From Bifidobacterium sp. ESL0790 (lineage in GTDB: Bacteria; Actinomycetota; Actinomycetes; Actinomycetales; Bifidobacteriaceae), in assembly GCF_029395435.1 (NCBI RefSeq), contig NZ_CP113915.1, positions 1,736,001 to 1,800,000 of the forward strand: a stretch of 64,000 nucleotides of DNA, given 5' to 3'. The translations under genes and the position numbers were made by a program. The notes beneath the pieces are model-generated. The model did not search any database. It was not told the origin of the DNA and was given only the letters and a program-made list of their open reading frames with translations. Positions 42,875 to 51,628 of the stretch are shown here, piece after piece. Each line of letters opens with the position of its first letter. Position 1 is the stretch's first letter.

Positions 42875-44079
42875 ACAAGAAAGAACGGCTCAAGGCCCTG
42901 CTCGCCGAGGCCAAGACGCTCGAGGCCAAGGGCGAGAGCCTGACCGACGAGGACATCGAACGCGCCGAGAAGCTCACCGGCGAGATCGACGACCTCAAGA
43001 AGGACATCGCCAAGACCGAGAAGACGGCCGCCCTGCTGAAGGGTGCCATCAAGTCCGAGCCCAAGAGCAAGGGCGACGACGGCACCGAGCAGGCCATGAA
43101 GGGCATGACGCTCGGCCAGCGCTTCGTCAATTCCCCGGAGATGAAGGCTTGGCACAAGTCCAACCCGCATGGCGTGGACGGACAGCCCGTCAGTATCAAG
43201 GCCCGTGACCTGGGGTCGTTCCAGTCGGTGCGCAAGGCCGACCCCGATCCCCTGTCCACTGGACTCGCGGGAGCCGTGCAGACCACGCGACTTCCCGGCA
43301 TCGACGACCTGACCTACCGTAACGAGCCGGTGTTCCTCAACCTCATCACGCGAGGAACCACGGACTCCGACCACACCGACTACCGTCAGCTGGTCAAGGT
43401 CACCAACAACGCCGGCATCGTGCCTGAGAAAAGCAAGAAGCCCCTCTCCACCCTCGAGTTCCGTCTCGCGACCGCCAACGGCTACACCTACGCCGACGGC
43501 TTCAAGGTCACCAACCAGGAGCTCAAGGATGATGGCATCATCAGCACCCTCATCGACACCACGTTGCGCAACAATCTTGACGACAAGATTGAGGACATTG
43601 TGCTCAACGGTGCCGGCGGTACTGAACCCGAGGGCATCCTGCACATGACCGGCACCCTGGCGCAGAGCTTCGTCACCGACATGGTGACCACGATCCGCAA
43701 GGGCATCACCAGCCTGCAGAAGACCAGCAAGGCGAAGATCCAGGCCATCGTCCTCAATCCGGAGGATATCGAATCCATCGACCTTCTGAGGGACAAGAAC
43801 GACCGATTCCTTGGACAGGGACCCTTCGGCATGGGCCCGCGCACGCTGTGGGGCTATCCGATCGTCGAATCCCAGAACGTCAACCAGGGTACCGCCATCA
43901 TCGGCGATTTCAGCGTCATCCAGCTCCTTGACTATGAGGGGATCTCCGTGACCGCCTTCAATCAGAACGAGGACGACGCCCGCAACAACCTGACCTATAT
44001 CCGCGCCGAACAGCGCAGCCTCATGCTCTGCCGTGAGCCCGCCAAACTGCTCGTCGCCAACATCAAGGGAGGCGAGTGA
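42871..44079 (+). CDS. Major capsid protein, HK97 fold
   Basis: The 402-residue product has a long charged helical delta-domain (LKALLAEAKTLEAKGESLTD, about residues 5-70) that works as a scaffold and is usually cut by the protease encoded just upstream. The mature part shows the HK97-type segments: LTYRNEPVFLNLITRGTTDS, GAGGTEPEGILHM, GPRTLWGYPIVESQNVNQGT and the terminal RAEQRSLMLCREPAKL. AGGAGG precedes the ATG, and the gene overlaps the protease stop. Confidence 0.93.
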   Translation: MNKKERLKALLAEAKTLEAKGESLTDEDIERAEKLTGEIDDLKKDIAKTEKTAALLKGAIKSEPKSKGDDGTEQAMKGMTLGQRFVNSPEMKAWHKSNPHGVDGQPVSIKARDLGSFQSVRKADPDPLSTGLAGAVQTTRLPGIDDLTYRNEPVFLNLITRGTTDSDHTDYRQLVKVTNNAGIVPEKSKKPLSTLEFRLATANGYTYADGFKVTNQELKDDGIISTLIDTTLRNNLDDKIEDIVLNGAGGTEPEGILHMTGTLAQSFVTDMVTTIRKGITSLQKTSKAKIQAIVLNPEDIESIDLLRDKNDRFLGQGPFGMGPRTLWGYPIVESQNVNQGTAIIGDFSVIQLLDYEGISVTAFNQNEDDARNNLTYIRAEQRSLMLCREPAKLLVANIKGGE

Positions 44080-44330
44080 TGAAGGACGCATACGGCATGG
44101 TCATCTCCGACGGCAAACGCTACCGTCCCGAGGACGCCGAGAAGCTCGGCATCAAGGAGGACGACCCGAAGGATCCTCCCACCAAGGATACGGAGGACAC
44201 ACCAAAGGATCCTCCAGCCGATCCCGATAAGCCCGGTGGCGACCAGAACAAGGACGGCGACGCGGCCTCCACCAAAGAAGTGCCCGCGCCCGACTCCACC
44301 AAGACGAAGTCCCCCAAGAGCGCGAAGTAG
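44079..44330 (+). CDS. Low-complexity head-region protein
   Basis: An 83-residue Asp/Lys/Pro-rich product (DDPKDPPTKDTEDTPKDPPA) with two near-repeats of KDPP. It starts in a TGATG overlap with the capsid stop, so it is likely coupled to capsid synthesis. It may be a decoration or cement protein, but composition gives little support. Unlikely to fold on its own. Confidence 0.6.
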   Translation: MKDAYGMVISDGKRYRPEDAEKLGIKEDDPKDPPTKDTEDTPKDPPADPDKPGGDQNKDGDAASTKEVPAPDSTKTKSPKSAK

Positions 44331-44341
44331 GAGGCGAGGAA

Positions 44342-44878
44342 ATGGCCGACACGACGTATCTCGCCGATCCCGATGACCTGGCGATCCTGACCGGTATGCC
44401 GGCCGACAACCCGAAACTCCTGCTCGCCCTGCGCCGGTCGACCGACCGGTTCGTCGGCGGCACCGGCTGGAACCCGCTGGCCGTCGAGCATGACAGGATC
44501 ACGCTCAATGGCGACGGCACCCAGACCCTGCTGCTGCCCGCCATGCACCTGACCGGCATCGACGGTGTGACGGTCGACGGCACTGATGTCGACGACTGGC
44601 AGGCGGACCGCGGCGCGGGAATCCTGCGCCGTGACGCCCGCTGGCCGTACGGCCTCGGCAACATCACCGTCACCTGCACGCATGGCTGGAGCACGACGCC
44701 GGGAGACATCGCCGACGCCGTGCTCGAACAGGCCGAGATCCAATACCGGGCGCTCGCCGGCCTCCAATCCTATGCGCTCGGTGGGCGCAGCGTCACTTTC
44801 GGCGCTTCCGCCACCGTCGGCGTCACGCAGAAGTGGACGGAGACCATCGAACGCTACTCGCTGGGAGGCCGCGTATGA
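44342..44878 (+). CDS. Head-tail connector protein (gp6-like)
   Basis: The 178-residue product has the helical connector pattern of HK97 gp6 (YLADPDDLAILTGMPADNPK, LALRRSTDRFVGGTGW) with a middle beta region (MHLTGIDGVTVDGTDVDDW) and a C-terminal helix (AVLEQAEIQYRALAGLQ). It sits directly after the capsid genes, where the connector is expected. AGGAGG precedes the start. Confidence 0.8.
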   Translation: MADTTYLADPDDLAILTGMPADNPKLLLALRRSTDRFVGGTGWNPLAVEHDRITLNGDGTQTLLLPAMHLTGIDGVTVDGTDVDDWQADRGAGILRRDARWPYGLGNITVTCTHGWSTTPGDIADAVLEQAEIQYRALAGLQSYALGGRSVTFGASATVGVTQKWTETIERYSLGGRV

Positions 44879-45213
44879 GCGGGCTTGGAATGTTCGGCGG
44901 CACCACCATCAAGTACCGCAACCCCACCTACACGCGCGACCATGGAAGCCTCACGCTCACATGGACCGACGAGTGGAAGACGCTAGGCGGCTGCGACCTG
45001 CAGGAGCCGACGACCGGCACGGACACCAAGAACCGCGAGGGCACGCTCAGCCAGTACACGCTTTACATGCCCTCCGGCTCGCCCGTCGCCGACAACGCCC
45101 AGGTGCGGGTCGATGGTCAGGAGCTGCAGGTCGACGGCATGGTGCTGCGCATACCCGACCCGCTCGGCATCCTCCCGTACTGCAAAGCGACCCTCAAGGC
45201 CTGGAAGGGGTGA
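44875..45213 (+). CDS. Head closure (stopper) protein
   Basis: The 112-residue product is beta-rich (TLTWTDEWKTLGGCDLQE, TLSQYTLYMPSGSPVADNAQ, VRVDGQELQVDGMVLRIP) as in head-closure proteins. It shares an ATGA junction with the connector gene. The assignment rests mainly on order within the head-tail region. Confidence 0.65.
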   Translation: MSGLGMFGGTTIKYRNPTYTRDHGSLTLTWTDEWKTLGGCDLQEPTTGTDTKNREGTLSQYTLYMPSGSPVADNAQVRVDGQELQVDGMVLRIPDPLGILPYCKATLKAWKG

Positions 45214-45216
45214 CCT

Positions 45217-45477
45217 ATGGGGAAAGCGACCGTGAAATTCCATTACGACGCCTTCGACGAGCTGCGGCGCGACCAGGCCGTCGACGCGGGCCTCAAGGCC
45301 AAGGCCGAGGAGATCGCCGCCCGCGCCAACGCGCTCGCCGGCATCGAGGATGGCTACCGGGTCTATCCGGCACCATCGCATTCGCGCAGCAGGTACATCG
45401 TCTCGGCCGCCACCAAGGAGGCCCAGCGCCTCGAGGCGACCAGACGGTGCCTGACACGAGCCCTGAGCGGAGGCTAG
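45217..45477 (+). CDS. Neck protein, HK97 gp10-like
   Basis: The 86-residue product is short and helical then beta (DELRRDQAVDAGLKAKAEEI, then YRVYPAPSHSRSRYIVSAAT), the layout of gp10/minor tail completion proteins. Its position between stopper and tail terminator supports this. It begins three bases after the previous stop. Confidence 0.65.
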   Translation: MGKATVKFHYDAFDELRRDQAVDAGLKAKAEEIAARANALAGIEDGYRVYPAPSHSRSRYIVSAATKEAQRLEATRRCLTRALSGG

Positions 45478-45479
45478 CC

Positions 45480-45893
45480 ATGCAACTCAACATCCCCAGA
45501 GACATCGAGCAGCAGTGCGCCGGCCAGATCAGCGCCGTATTCGACACCATCCCGGAAGTGCGTGGAATCGAGGCGGGCACCAGGATCGCCGTCGACCAGA
45601 ACGGCCAAACGCTCGACGAATTCGTAAGGCTCATCGCCTCCGGCTGCCAGAACGAGACCCCCAAGACCACTTCATGGAACATCACCGTCGAAGGCTGGGC
45701 CCAATCCGAGACACGTGCCGCGAGGATCACCTCCCTCGCGCTGGCTGCCCTCGAGAACGCCCACGGCGAGCTTTTCGGCTACCGGCTCCTTGGAGGCGCT
45801 GGCAACGACCCCGAACCGGACTACCCGCACATGAGCCGCTACTCGGCGACCGTCGAGATGCGCTCACGAAACATCATCACCGACAATCACTAA
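45480..45893 (+). CDS. Tail terminator/completion protein
   Basis: The 137-residue product (MQLNIPRDIEQQCAGQISAV, TTSWNITVEGWAQSETRAAR) has the alpha-beta mix expected of gpU-type tail terminators and lies immediately before the major tail protein gene. The ATG at 45480 follows GGAGGC. Sequence support is moderate; order is the main evidence. Confidence 0.65.
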   Translation: MQLNIPRDIEQQCAGQISAVFDTIPEVRGIEAGTRIAVDQNGQTLDEFVRLIASGCQNETPKTTSWNITVEGWAQSETRAARITSLALAALENAHGELFGYRLLGGAGNDPEPDYPHMSRYSATVEMRSRNIITDNH

Positions 45894-45911
45894 CCAAAAC
45901 AAGGAGCAGAT

Positions 45912-46580
45912 ATGAGTGACAAGAACAACATCGTCGTCGGCTCGGACGCCGTCACCGGCGGGATCCAGCTCGCGCCGCTCGGCACGCCTGTGCCGACCAC
46001 CGCGACTGGCGACGTCGACCAGGCCTTCGCCAAGGCCGGGTTCGTGGCCAGCGAGGGCCTTGAGCGCAACGAGAAGATCGACACCGAGAACATCACCGCA
46101 TGGGGCGTCGGAACCGTCCGCGTGGTCAAGAAAAGCACCGAGGTGACCGTCGGATACAGCTTCATCGAATACCTGAACCCGGTCGTGCAGAAGGCCATCT
46201 ACGGCGACGCCAACGTCACCAGCGCGGCGGCGACCGAAGACCATGGGAACCTTCTGGAGATCGCCGGCAAGGTGGACATGGCCCCGCACCGAGTCCAGGT
46301 CATCGACATGGTCGACGGGGACGTGCGAGGACGCCTCGTCTTCCCCGACTCGCAGATCACCTCGCGCGACAAGTACACCGCCAAGGACAACGACAGCATC
46401 AACCGAGGCGTCACCTGGACCCTCTTCCCCGACGACAACGGCGAGTACTTCCACGAGTACTGGGATGACGGGCGGAAACGTGTCCACGTGCTCAACGACT
46501 CCGACAAGCAGGATTCCACGAAGGCCGAGGAGGCCGCCGATAACGACAGTGTCACAGCCACCTCGAAGGAGGCCGACTGA
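45912..46580 (+). CDS. Major tail protein
   Basis: The 222-residue product is beta-rich and typical of siphovirus tail-tube subunits: DAVTGGIQLAPLGTPVPTTA, GFVASEGLERNEKIDTENIT and VGYSFIEYLNPVVQKAIYGD, then a DDNGEYFHEYWDDGRKRVHV end with a Ser/Ala/Glu-rich tail. AAGGAG lies before the ATG. Next come the tail chaperone genes and tape measure, confirming identity by order. Confidence 0.85.
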   Translation: MSDKNNIVVGSDAVTGGIQLAPLGTPVPTTATGDVDQAFAKAGFVASEGLERNEKIDTENITAWGVGTVRVVKKSTEVTVGYSFIEYLNPVVQKAIYGDANVTSAAATEDHGNLLEIAGKVDMAPHRVQVIDMVDGDVRGRLVFPDSQITSRDKYTAKDNDSINRGVTWTLFPDDNGEYFHEYWDDGRKRVHVLNDSDKQDSTKAEEAADNDSVTATSKEAD

Positions 46581-46912
46581 TGGTGTACAAGATTCCCAAG
46601 TCCGAGGCGCGGAACCCCGAGAACCAGTTCGAGTTCGAGGACCAGCACGGCCGTAAATACCATGTCCCCTACCTGCAGTTCCTGCCGCCCAAGCTGATCG
46701 TCAGCCTGGGCAACCCCGACCAGGACCAGGAGATCGAGGCCGTCGAGAAGATTCTCTCCTACTACAGCACCGACGACATGGACCTCGTAGGCATCTTCGA
46801 CGACGGCAAGCAGATGGTCGACTGGCTCGAGGCTTGGGAGGAGTCGTCGACGGCCAGCATGGGGGAATCGCCAGCCTCGGAGGCCTCATCAGAGGGCACC
46901 GGGGCGCACTGA
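46580..46912 (+). CDS. Tail assembly chaperone gpG-like
   Basis: The 110-residue product (KIPKSEARNPENQFEFEDQH, PPKLIVSLGNPDQDQEIEAV) shares a TGATG start with the tail-protein stop. Its last 27 codons overlap a -1 frame that continues for about 400 bases, the expected G/GT layout before a tape measure gene. A GGGGG run at 46861-46865 within the overlap is the likely slip site. Confidence 0.8.
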   Translation: MVYKIPKSEARNPENQFEFEDQHGRKYHVPYLQFLPPKLIVSLGNPDQDQEIEAVEKILSYYSTDDMDLVGIFDDGKQMVDWLEAWEESSTASMGESPASEASSEGTGAH

Positions 46913-47271
46913 ACGCCGACCTCCTGCAACATGGTCTGAACCTGCGCATGTTCGAGGGCGACCCGTTCGACTGGCGCGACCTCATCGACTATGTCGACCA
47001 CGCCAACATGGACGGGCCGCTCGGCAGCGAGCTCGCCGGCTTCCCCGCCTGCATCCGTTTCAGCCAAGTCCTCCAATCCCTCGAGGTCAACGCCATCCGG
47101 ACGCTCGGCCTCACCAAAGAGGACTACGAGAGCCTTCCCGACGGCTATTTCATCGACCTCATCCATCTGGGAGAGCCACGAACGAAGACGACCAGCAGAA
47201 ATCTGAAGCTCCAGCACCAGCCCGACAGGCTGCCCATCCAGGAGATGAGACGAAGGATCGGCTGGGACTAG
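46834..47271 (+). CDS. Tail assembly chaperone extension (gpT-like, made by -1 frameshift)
   Basis: This frame is open from before the gpG stop and has no good start codon or ribosome site of its own. Its sequence (LNLRMFEGDPFDWRDLIDYV, LQSLEVNAIRTLGLTKEDYE, PIQEMRRRIGWD) resembles gpT-type second halves. A -1 slip on ATG GGG GAA at 46859-46867 gives GGG GGA and joins the frames. The coding portion in practice begins at about 46864; the lower coordinate marks the open frame. Confidence 0.75.
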   Translation: MGGVVDGQHGGIASLGGLIRGHRGALNADLLQHGLNLRMFEGDPFDWRDLIDYVDHANMDGPLGSELAGFPACIRFSQVLQSLEVNAIRTLGLTKEDYESLPDGYFIDLIHLGEPRTKTTSRNLKLQHQPDRLPIQEMRRRIGWD

Positions 47272-47295
47272 CCGCATAACAGAAAAGAGGACGCG

Positions 47296-49140
47296 ATGGG
47301 CACGAAGAAACTCATGACCGCATACTACGAGCTCATCGCGGCCACACCCAACGCCGAGGCGCAGATCACCAGCGCCGTCGTGCCGGCGGCCGCCAAAGCC
47401 GGCGACAGCGGAGGCAGCGCCCTGGGCGGCAACCTCGCCGCCTCGCTCAAGAAATTCGCCGGCCCCGTCGCCGCCGCGCTCAGCGTCGCCGGCGTCAGCA
47501 AGTTCGTCAAGGACTCCGTCGGCCAGTTCTCCAGCCTCACCGGCAGCGTCGCCAGCCTCCAAAGGGTCACCGGAGGCACCACCAGCCAGGTCAGCGCCCT
47601 CCAGGGAGCCATGAGGCTCAGCGGCATGGACGCCGGGGCCGCGACCGGCAGCCTCACCATCTTCGCCAAGAAACTCCAAGGAGTGCAGGGCGACAGCGAG
47701 AAGACCGCCGCCATGCAAAAACTCCTCGGCACCAGCATCACCGACAGCACCGGCAAGCTCAAACCCATGAACGAGCTCCTCCCCCAAGTCGCCGACAAAT
47801 TCAAAAGCATGCCCGACGGCGTAGAAAAGACCGCGCTCGCCACCCAGCTCTTCGGCCGCAGCGGCACCGCCATGCTCCCCTTCCTCAACAAGGGCAGCGC
47901 CGGCATCGGCCAGCTCGAAGCCAAAGCCAAAAGCCTCGGCATCGTCCTCGACGACGGCGCGAAAAACAAGTGGGCCGCCTACCGCAACGCCCAACGCGAA
48001 GTCCAAATGTCAGGCGAAGGACTCAAAGTCACCGTCGGCGAAGCCCTCGTACCAGCCTTCACCGGCTTCGCCAACTTCATCACCAGCTCGGTCACCCCCA
48101 CCCTCCAACGCCTCATCACCTGGCTCAAAACACCAGCCGTCCAAGCCTTCGCCAACAACCTCGGCTCGGCGCTCGCCAGTGTCGGCGGCACCGTCGGCAA
48201 CCTCGTCAGCGGCATGCTCCAGAAGCTCGGCGGTCTGACCAACTGGGCTCAGCAGAACAAGGCGTGGCTCCAGCCCATCGCGGCTGGCATCGCCGCGGCA
48301 ACGGCAGCGTTCAAGGCGTACAAGACCATGCAGACCGCCGTCACGGGCGTCACCAAGGCATGGTCGTCGGCGACGAAGATCGCGACCACGGTGCAGGCGC
48401 TCTTCAACACCACGATGAAGGCCAACGCCTTGGGCATCGCCATCGCGGCCATCGCCGCCATCACGGCGGCCTTGGTGTACTTCTTCACGAAGACGAAGAC
48501 CGGGCGCGCGCTCTGGGCGCAGTTCACGCAGTTCCTTTCGACGACGATCCATTCCATCGAGGCCTTTTTCCTGCACGCCGCGGAATCAATCTATGCCAAA
48601 TGGCATTCCGTGACCGATTTCTTCGGCATGATCTCCGGCATGATTGGAGGATTCTTCGGAGGAATAGGCGAGATTCTATCAATCGGATGGCGTGTAGCCG
48701 GAGAAGCGGTGCTGTCCAAATGGCACGGGATCGTCGACTTCTTTGGAAACATACCTGGCTCGATTGGTGGATTTTTCCACGGGCTGGCCGACACCATCTC
48801 CGCCCCGTTCCGCGACGCTTTCCGCGCCATCAAGAGCTGGTGGAACGGCACGATCGGCGGCAAGGGGTTCGATGTGCCTGACTGGATACCGGGTGTGGGC
48901 GGCAGGAGTTTCCGCATCCCCATGCTCGCCACTGGCGGCATGATCGCCGCGGCCGGCACCGTCATGGTCGGCGAACGCGGCCCCGAGTTGCTGACCCTCC
49001 CGCAGGGCGCGCAGGTCACCCCGCTCAGCAAGGCGGGCTCGGGACGTCCCATCAACGTGACTTTCGAAATCTACGGCAGCGACGCCAACTCGGTGGCGAA
49101 CGAGGCGATGCGTCGCCTGGCGACTGTGATCGGAGGCTGA
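47296..49140 (+). CDS. Phage tail tape measure protein
   Basis: The 614-residue product determines tail length. It has a helical Ala/Gly-rich N-terminal part (LQRVTGGTTSQVSALQGAMR, LFGRSGTAMLPFL), a membrane-like hydrophobic section (GIAIAAIAAITAALVYFFT, about residues 377-395), short aromatic repeats (AESIYAKWHSVTDFFGMISG, AVLSKWHGIVDFFGN) and a C-terminal Gly-rich end (GERGPELLTLPQGAQV). At 614 residues it is short, which would imply a tail of moderate length if the usual proportionality holds. Confidence 0.9.
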   Translation: MGTKKLMTAYYELIAATPNAEAQITSAVVPAAAKAGDSGGSALGGNLAASLKKFAGPVAAALSVAGVSKFVKDSVGQFSSLTGSVASLQRVTGGTTSQVSALQGAMRLSGMDAGAATGSLTIFAKKLQGVQGDSEKTAAMQKLLGTSITDSTGKLKPMNELLPQVADKFKSMPDGVEKTALATQLFGRSGTAMLPFLNKGSAGIGQLEAKAKSLGIVLDDGAKNKWAAYRNAQREVQMSGEGLKVTVGEALVPAFTGFANFITSSVTPTLQRLITWLKTPAVQAFANNLGSALASVGGTVGNLVSGMLQKLGGLTNWAQQNKAWLQPIAAGIAAATAAFKAYKTMQTAVTGVTKAWSSATKIATTVQALFNTTMKANALGIAIAAIAAITAALVYFFTKTKTGRALWAQFTQFLSTTIHSIEAFFLHAAESIYAKWHSVTDFFGMISGMIGGFFGGIGEILSIGWRVAGEAVLSKWHGIVDFFGNIPGSIGGFFHGLADTISAPFRDAFRAIKSWWNGTIGGKGFDVPDWIPGVGGRSFRIPMLATGGMIAAAGTVMVGERGPELLTLPQGAQVTPLSKAGSGRPINVTFEIYGSDANSVANEAMRRLATVIGG

Positions 49141-49144
49141 GACG

Positions 49145-50008
49145 ATGTACGACGGAGGATTGCACGTCACCATCGGAGGCTACCGCCTGTGGGGGCGCGA
49201 CGGCAACGGCTGCGAATGGCTCGCGAACAACGTCACGAACCTGTGGAACGGGGCGGGCACCACCCACGAGCACAGCGTCAAGGTGCGTTCGGACGGGTGG
49301 TTCGCGAACCGCAGCAGCCGTCTGGGACGCACCTTCTCCATCGAGGGCAGCGTCGTCGCTCCCACCTACCAGGCGTTCCTCGCCAGCCGTGACCTGCTCC
49401 TAGCGGCCATACCGCTGTCGCAGGGCGAGATGGTCCACGACCTCTTCGGGGTTCCCCGACTCTTCTTGGTCCGTCAGGACTCCGGCGAGATCCTCTTCAC
49501 CAGCAAGGGCGAGCTCGCGTGGGATTTCAGCATACCGCTCGTGAGCCTGACCCCCTACTCCTTCGATGCCGGCTCTGGCGTCTCCGGGTCAACGGGCCTG
49601 CCGAGCACGACCGGGGGCCTGACCTATCCCTACACGTTCGGCGGCTCCGGCACCCACTATGGTTTCCTCGAGCACACCGTCTCCGGCCAGGTGTCCCTCA
49701 CCAACACCGGCAGCGCGCCGACCCCCGTGCACATGCGCGTCGACGGGCCGGTGTCCGGGCCGATGATCACCCACCAGCCATCGGGCAGGATCCTCGCCCT
49801 GGACGTCGCCCTCGGCGTGGGACATTACGCCGAATTCAACTCGCTCGACCGGCAGGTGCTCATCGACGGCACTGACCCCGCAAGAGGCAAGGTGATTCGC
49901 CGTGGCTGGAGCGAGGCGCTGCCCGGCGAGAACGAATGGCAGTTCAGCGCCGACCACTATGACCCCGGCGCGAGGCTCTCCATCGATTTCAGGAGCGCGT
50001 ATCTATGA
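49145..50008 (+). CDS. Distal tail protein (Dit-like)
   Basis: The 287-residue product is beta-rich with a Dit-type N-terminal domain (SVKVRSDGWFANRSSRLGRT, FSIEGSVVAPTYQAFL) and a galectin-like C-terminal domain (VSLTNTGSAPTPVHMRVDGP). It follows the tape measure gene and overlaps the next gene by four bases, as expected at the tail tip. Confidence 0.8.
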   Translation: MYDGGLHVTIGGYRLWGRDGNGCEWLANNVTNLWNGAGTTHEHSVKVRSDGWFANRSSRLGRTFSIEGSVVAPTYQAFLASRDLLLAAIPLSQGEMVHDLFGVPRLFLVRQDSGEILFTSKGELAWDFSIPLVSLTPYSFDAGSGVSGSTGLPSTTGGLTYPYTFGGSGTHYGFLEHTVSGQVSLTNTGSAPTPVHMRVDGPVSGPMITHQPSGRILALDVALGVGHYAEFNSLDRQVLIDGTDPARGKVIRRGWSEALPGENEWQFSADHYDPGARLSIDFRSAYL

Positions 50009-51096
50009 CGATCGACACCCATCCCAACACCCCACTGTCATGGCTGTCCGTCAGCCTCGTCACCGGCGAGGTAATCGCCGAGCTTCCCGACCTGCAGTGC
50101 GACAGCATCGAATACCATCTCATGGAGGGTTGTACGGCCGACGCCGCGCTCCCTTGGGACAATATACCCGACAACTGGTTCGACGCGTTGCTGCCTGGCG
50201 GCGTCGCCCTGCTCCTGGTGCGTGACGAGGAGCCGCTATGGGGCGGCATCGTCACCGACATGCAGCGTGACGCGGACGGCCCGTCGATAGCGCTCAAACT
50301 CGAGACCATCGAGGCCTACCTCGATTCCTGCCCCGTGGGAGACAAGACCTACACGCAATCCCTGCAGACGGAGATCGGGCGCGACATCGTCCAGAAATGG
50401 GCCATCGACGGCATGAGGAACTGCCTCGTCGCCACCGCCGACGACTCGGACCAGCGCAGGGACCGCACCTACCAGGACCAGGACGACAAAAGCGTACTAT
50501 CGGCCATCCAGGAGCTCGCCGGCATCGAGGATGGACCCGAATGGGGATCATGGTGGGAGCGCCAGGACGACGGCTCCTACCGGTGCCACATCCATTTCAG
50601 CGACCATTACGGCGCGACCGAGCCCGTGACCGAATTCAGCCTCCCGCAGACCACGCAATTCCAGCTCGACTACCAGTTCGGCAAGGACACCGGCGCGACC
50701 CGCGTGCGCGCGGTCTCCACGGCCGACGGTGACACCAGGCCGTCATCTGGATGGATCATCAGCCCGGACCCCTACCGTCCCGTATGGTCCCTGACCTTCA
50801 CCCCGTCCACCTCGATCACCGACATTGAGCAGCTCACCGGCCACGCGACCGCGAAGAGCATAAGTGTCAAGGACGGCGCGAAACCCGTCAACATCGTCCT
50901 CGACCTGCTGACCGCACCCAAGCTCGGCGTCGAATGGACGCCAGGCGACATGGTGCGCTGGGACATCGACTACACCAGCGACCGGTTCCCCGACCTCTCC
51001 GAGGGCGTCATGCGGATCATCGGCTACAAGATCGAGTGGAGTGGCAGCTGGACGATAACGCCGATCACGCAGAAGGAGGCGACCGATGGGCAGTAA
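50005..51096 (+). CDS. Tail hub/tail-associated protein (Tal-like)
   Basis: The 363-residue product is the likely baseplate hub. It has an N-terminal beta domain (SWLSVSLVTGEVIAELPDLQ, LLLVRDEEPLWGGIVTDMQ), an aromatic middle part (WGSWWERQDDGSYRCHIHF) and a C-terminal segment resembling the gp27-type fold (GDMVRWDIDYTSDRFPDLSE). No peptidase motif is visible. It lies between the Dit-like gene and the tip genes. Confidence 0.75.
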   Translation: MTIDTHPNTPLSWLSVSLVTGEVIAELPDLQCDSIEYHLMEGCTADAALPWDNIPDNWFDALLPGGVALLLVRDEEPLWGGIVTDMQRDADGPSIALKLETIEAYLDSCPVGDKTYTQSLQTEIGRDIVQKWAIDGMRNCLVATADDSDQRRDRTYQDQDDKSVLSAIQELAGIEDGPEWGSWWERQDDGSYRCHIHFSDHYGATEPVTEFSLPQTTQFQLDYQFGKDTGATRVRAVSTADGDTRPSSGWIISPDPYRPVWSLTFTPSTSITDIEQLTGHATAKSISVKDGAKPVNIVLDLLTAPKLGVEWTPGDMVRWDIDYTSDRFPDLSEGVMRIIGYKIEWSGSWTITPITQKEATDGQ

Positions 51097-51622
51097 ATTC
51101 CGTTTCCCCGTGGGCGACGGCACCCAGTCGCTGTACAACACAGCCAACGACCTGCGCCGCCACGACCGCGAGCTCTCCTCCTCGGTGCCGAACAGCGTTC
51201 GCCCACTGATTCCCCGCGTGTGGACGAGAACCGAGGACATCGGCAGCGTCAGCGCCCACACCGGCAACGGTGGGGCATGGCACAGCAAGCTCTACACTAT
51301 CCCACGCGTGGACGGCTATGCGGACATCTTCGCCACATTCAGCGCCTTCGGCAGCAACGTCCTCAACTCCAATTTCACCGAAAACCTGATGTGGATCCTC
51401 ATCAACGGCCGCGCCGTCACCCAGGCCTCCGGCATCGTGACCTTCAATCCGGTAGGCAACGTGCCCATCGCGATATCGCTGTCACTCAACGTGCTGCCCG
51501 GCGACACCCTGCAATTGGCCATCGCTCCCACCAACGGCGATCCGAGCTCGTCCACTGTGACCACCGACGTGCGCATATCCCTGCACGCCCAATACACCAA
51601 TCCCATCCAAATCGAGGAGTAA
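51086..51622 (+). CDS. Minor tail/baseplate protein
   Basis: The 178-residue product has a short helical N-terminus (GTQSLYNTANDLRRHDREL) and a beta domain (VDGYADIFATFSAFGSNVLN, PIAISLSLNVLPGDTLQL) that looks like a receptor-binding or trimer module. It overlaps the hub gene by 11 bases and directly precedes the variable RBP gene. Confidence 0.7.
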   Translation: MGSKFRFPVGDGTQSLYNTANDLRRHDRELSSSVPNSVRPLIPRVWTRTEDIGSVSAHTGNGGAWHSKLYTIPRVDGYADIFATFSAFGSNVLNSNFTENLMWILINGRAVTQASGIVTFNPVGNVPIAISLSLNVLPGDTLQLAIAPTNGDPSSSTVTTDVRISLHAQYTNPIQIEE

Positions 51623-51628
51623 GCAATC

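Noticed and set aside
42442-44091. A 549-codon minus-strand frame opposite the capsid gene
   Set aside because: The capsid protein is well supported on the plus strand, and the antisense frame has no recognisable domain or start signal.
46762-48006. A 414-codon minus-strand frame opposite the tape measure and chaperone genes
   Set aside because: It crosses three well-ordered tail genes and has shadow-type composition.
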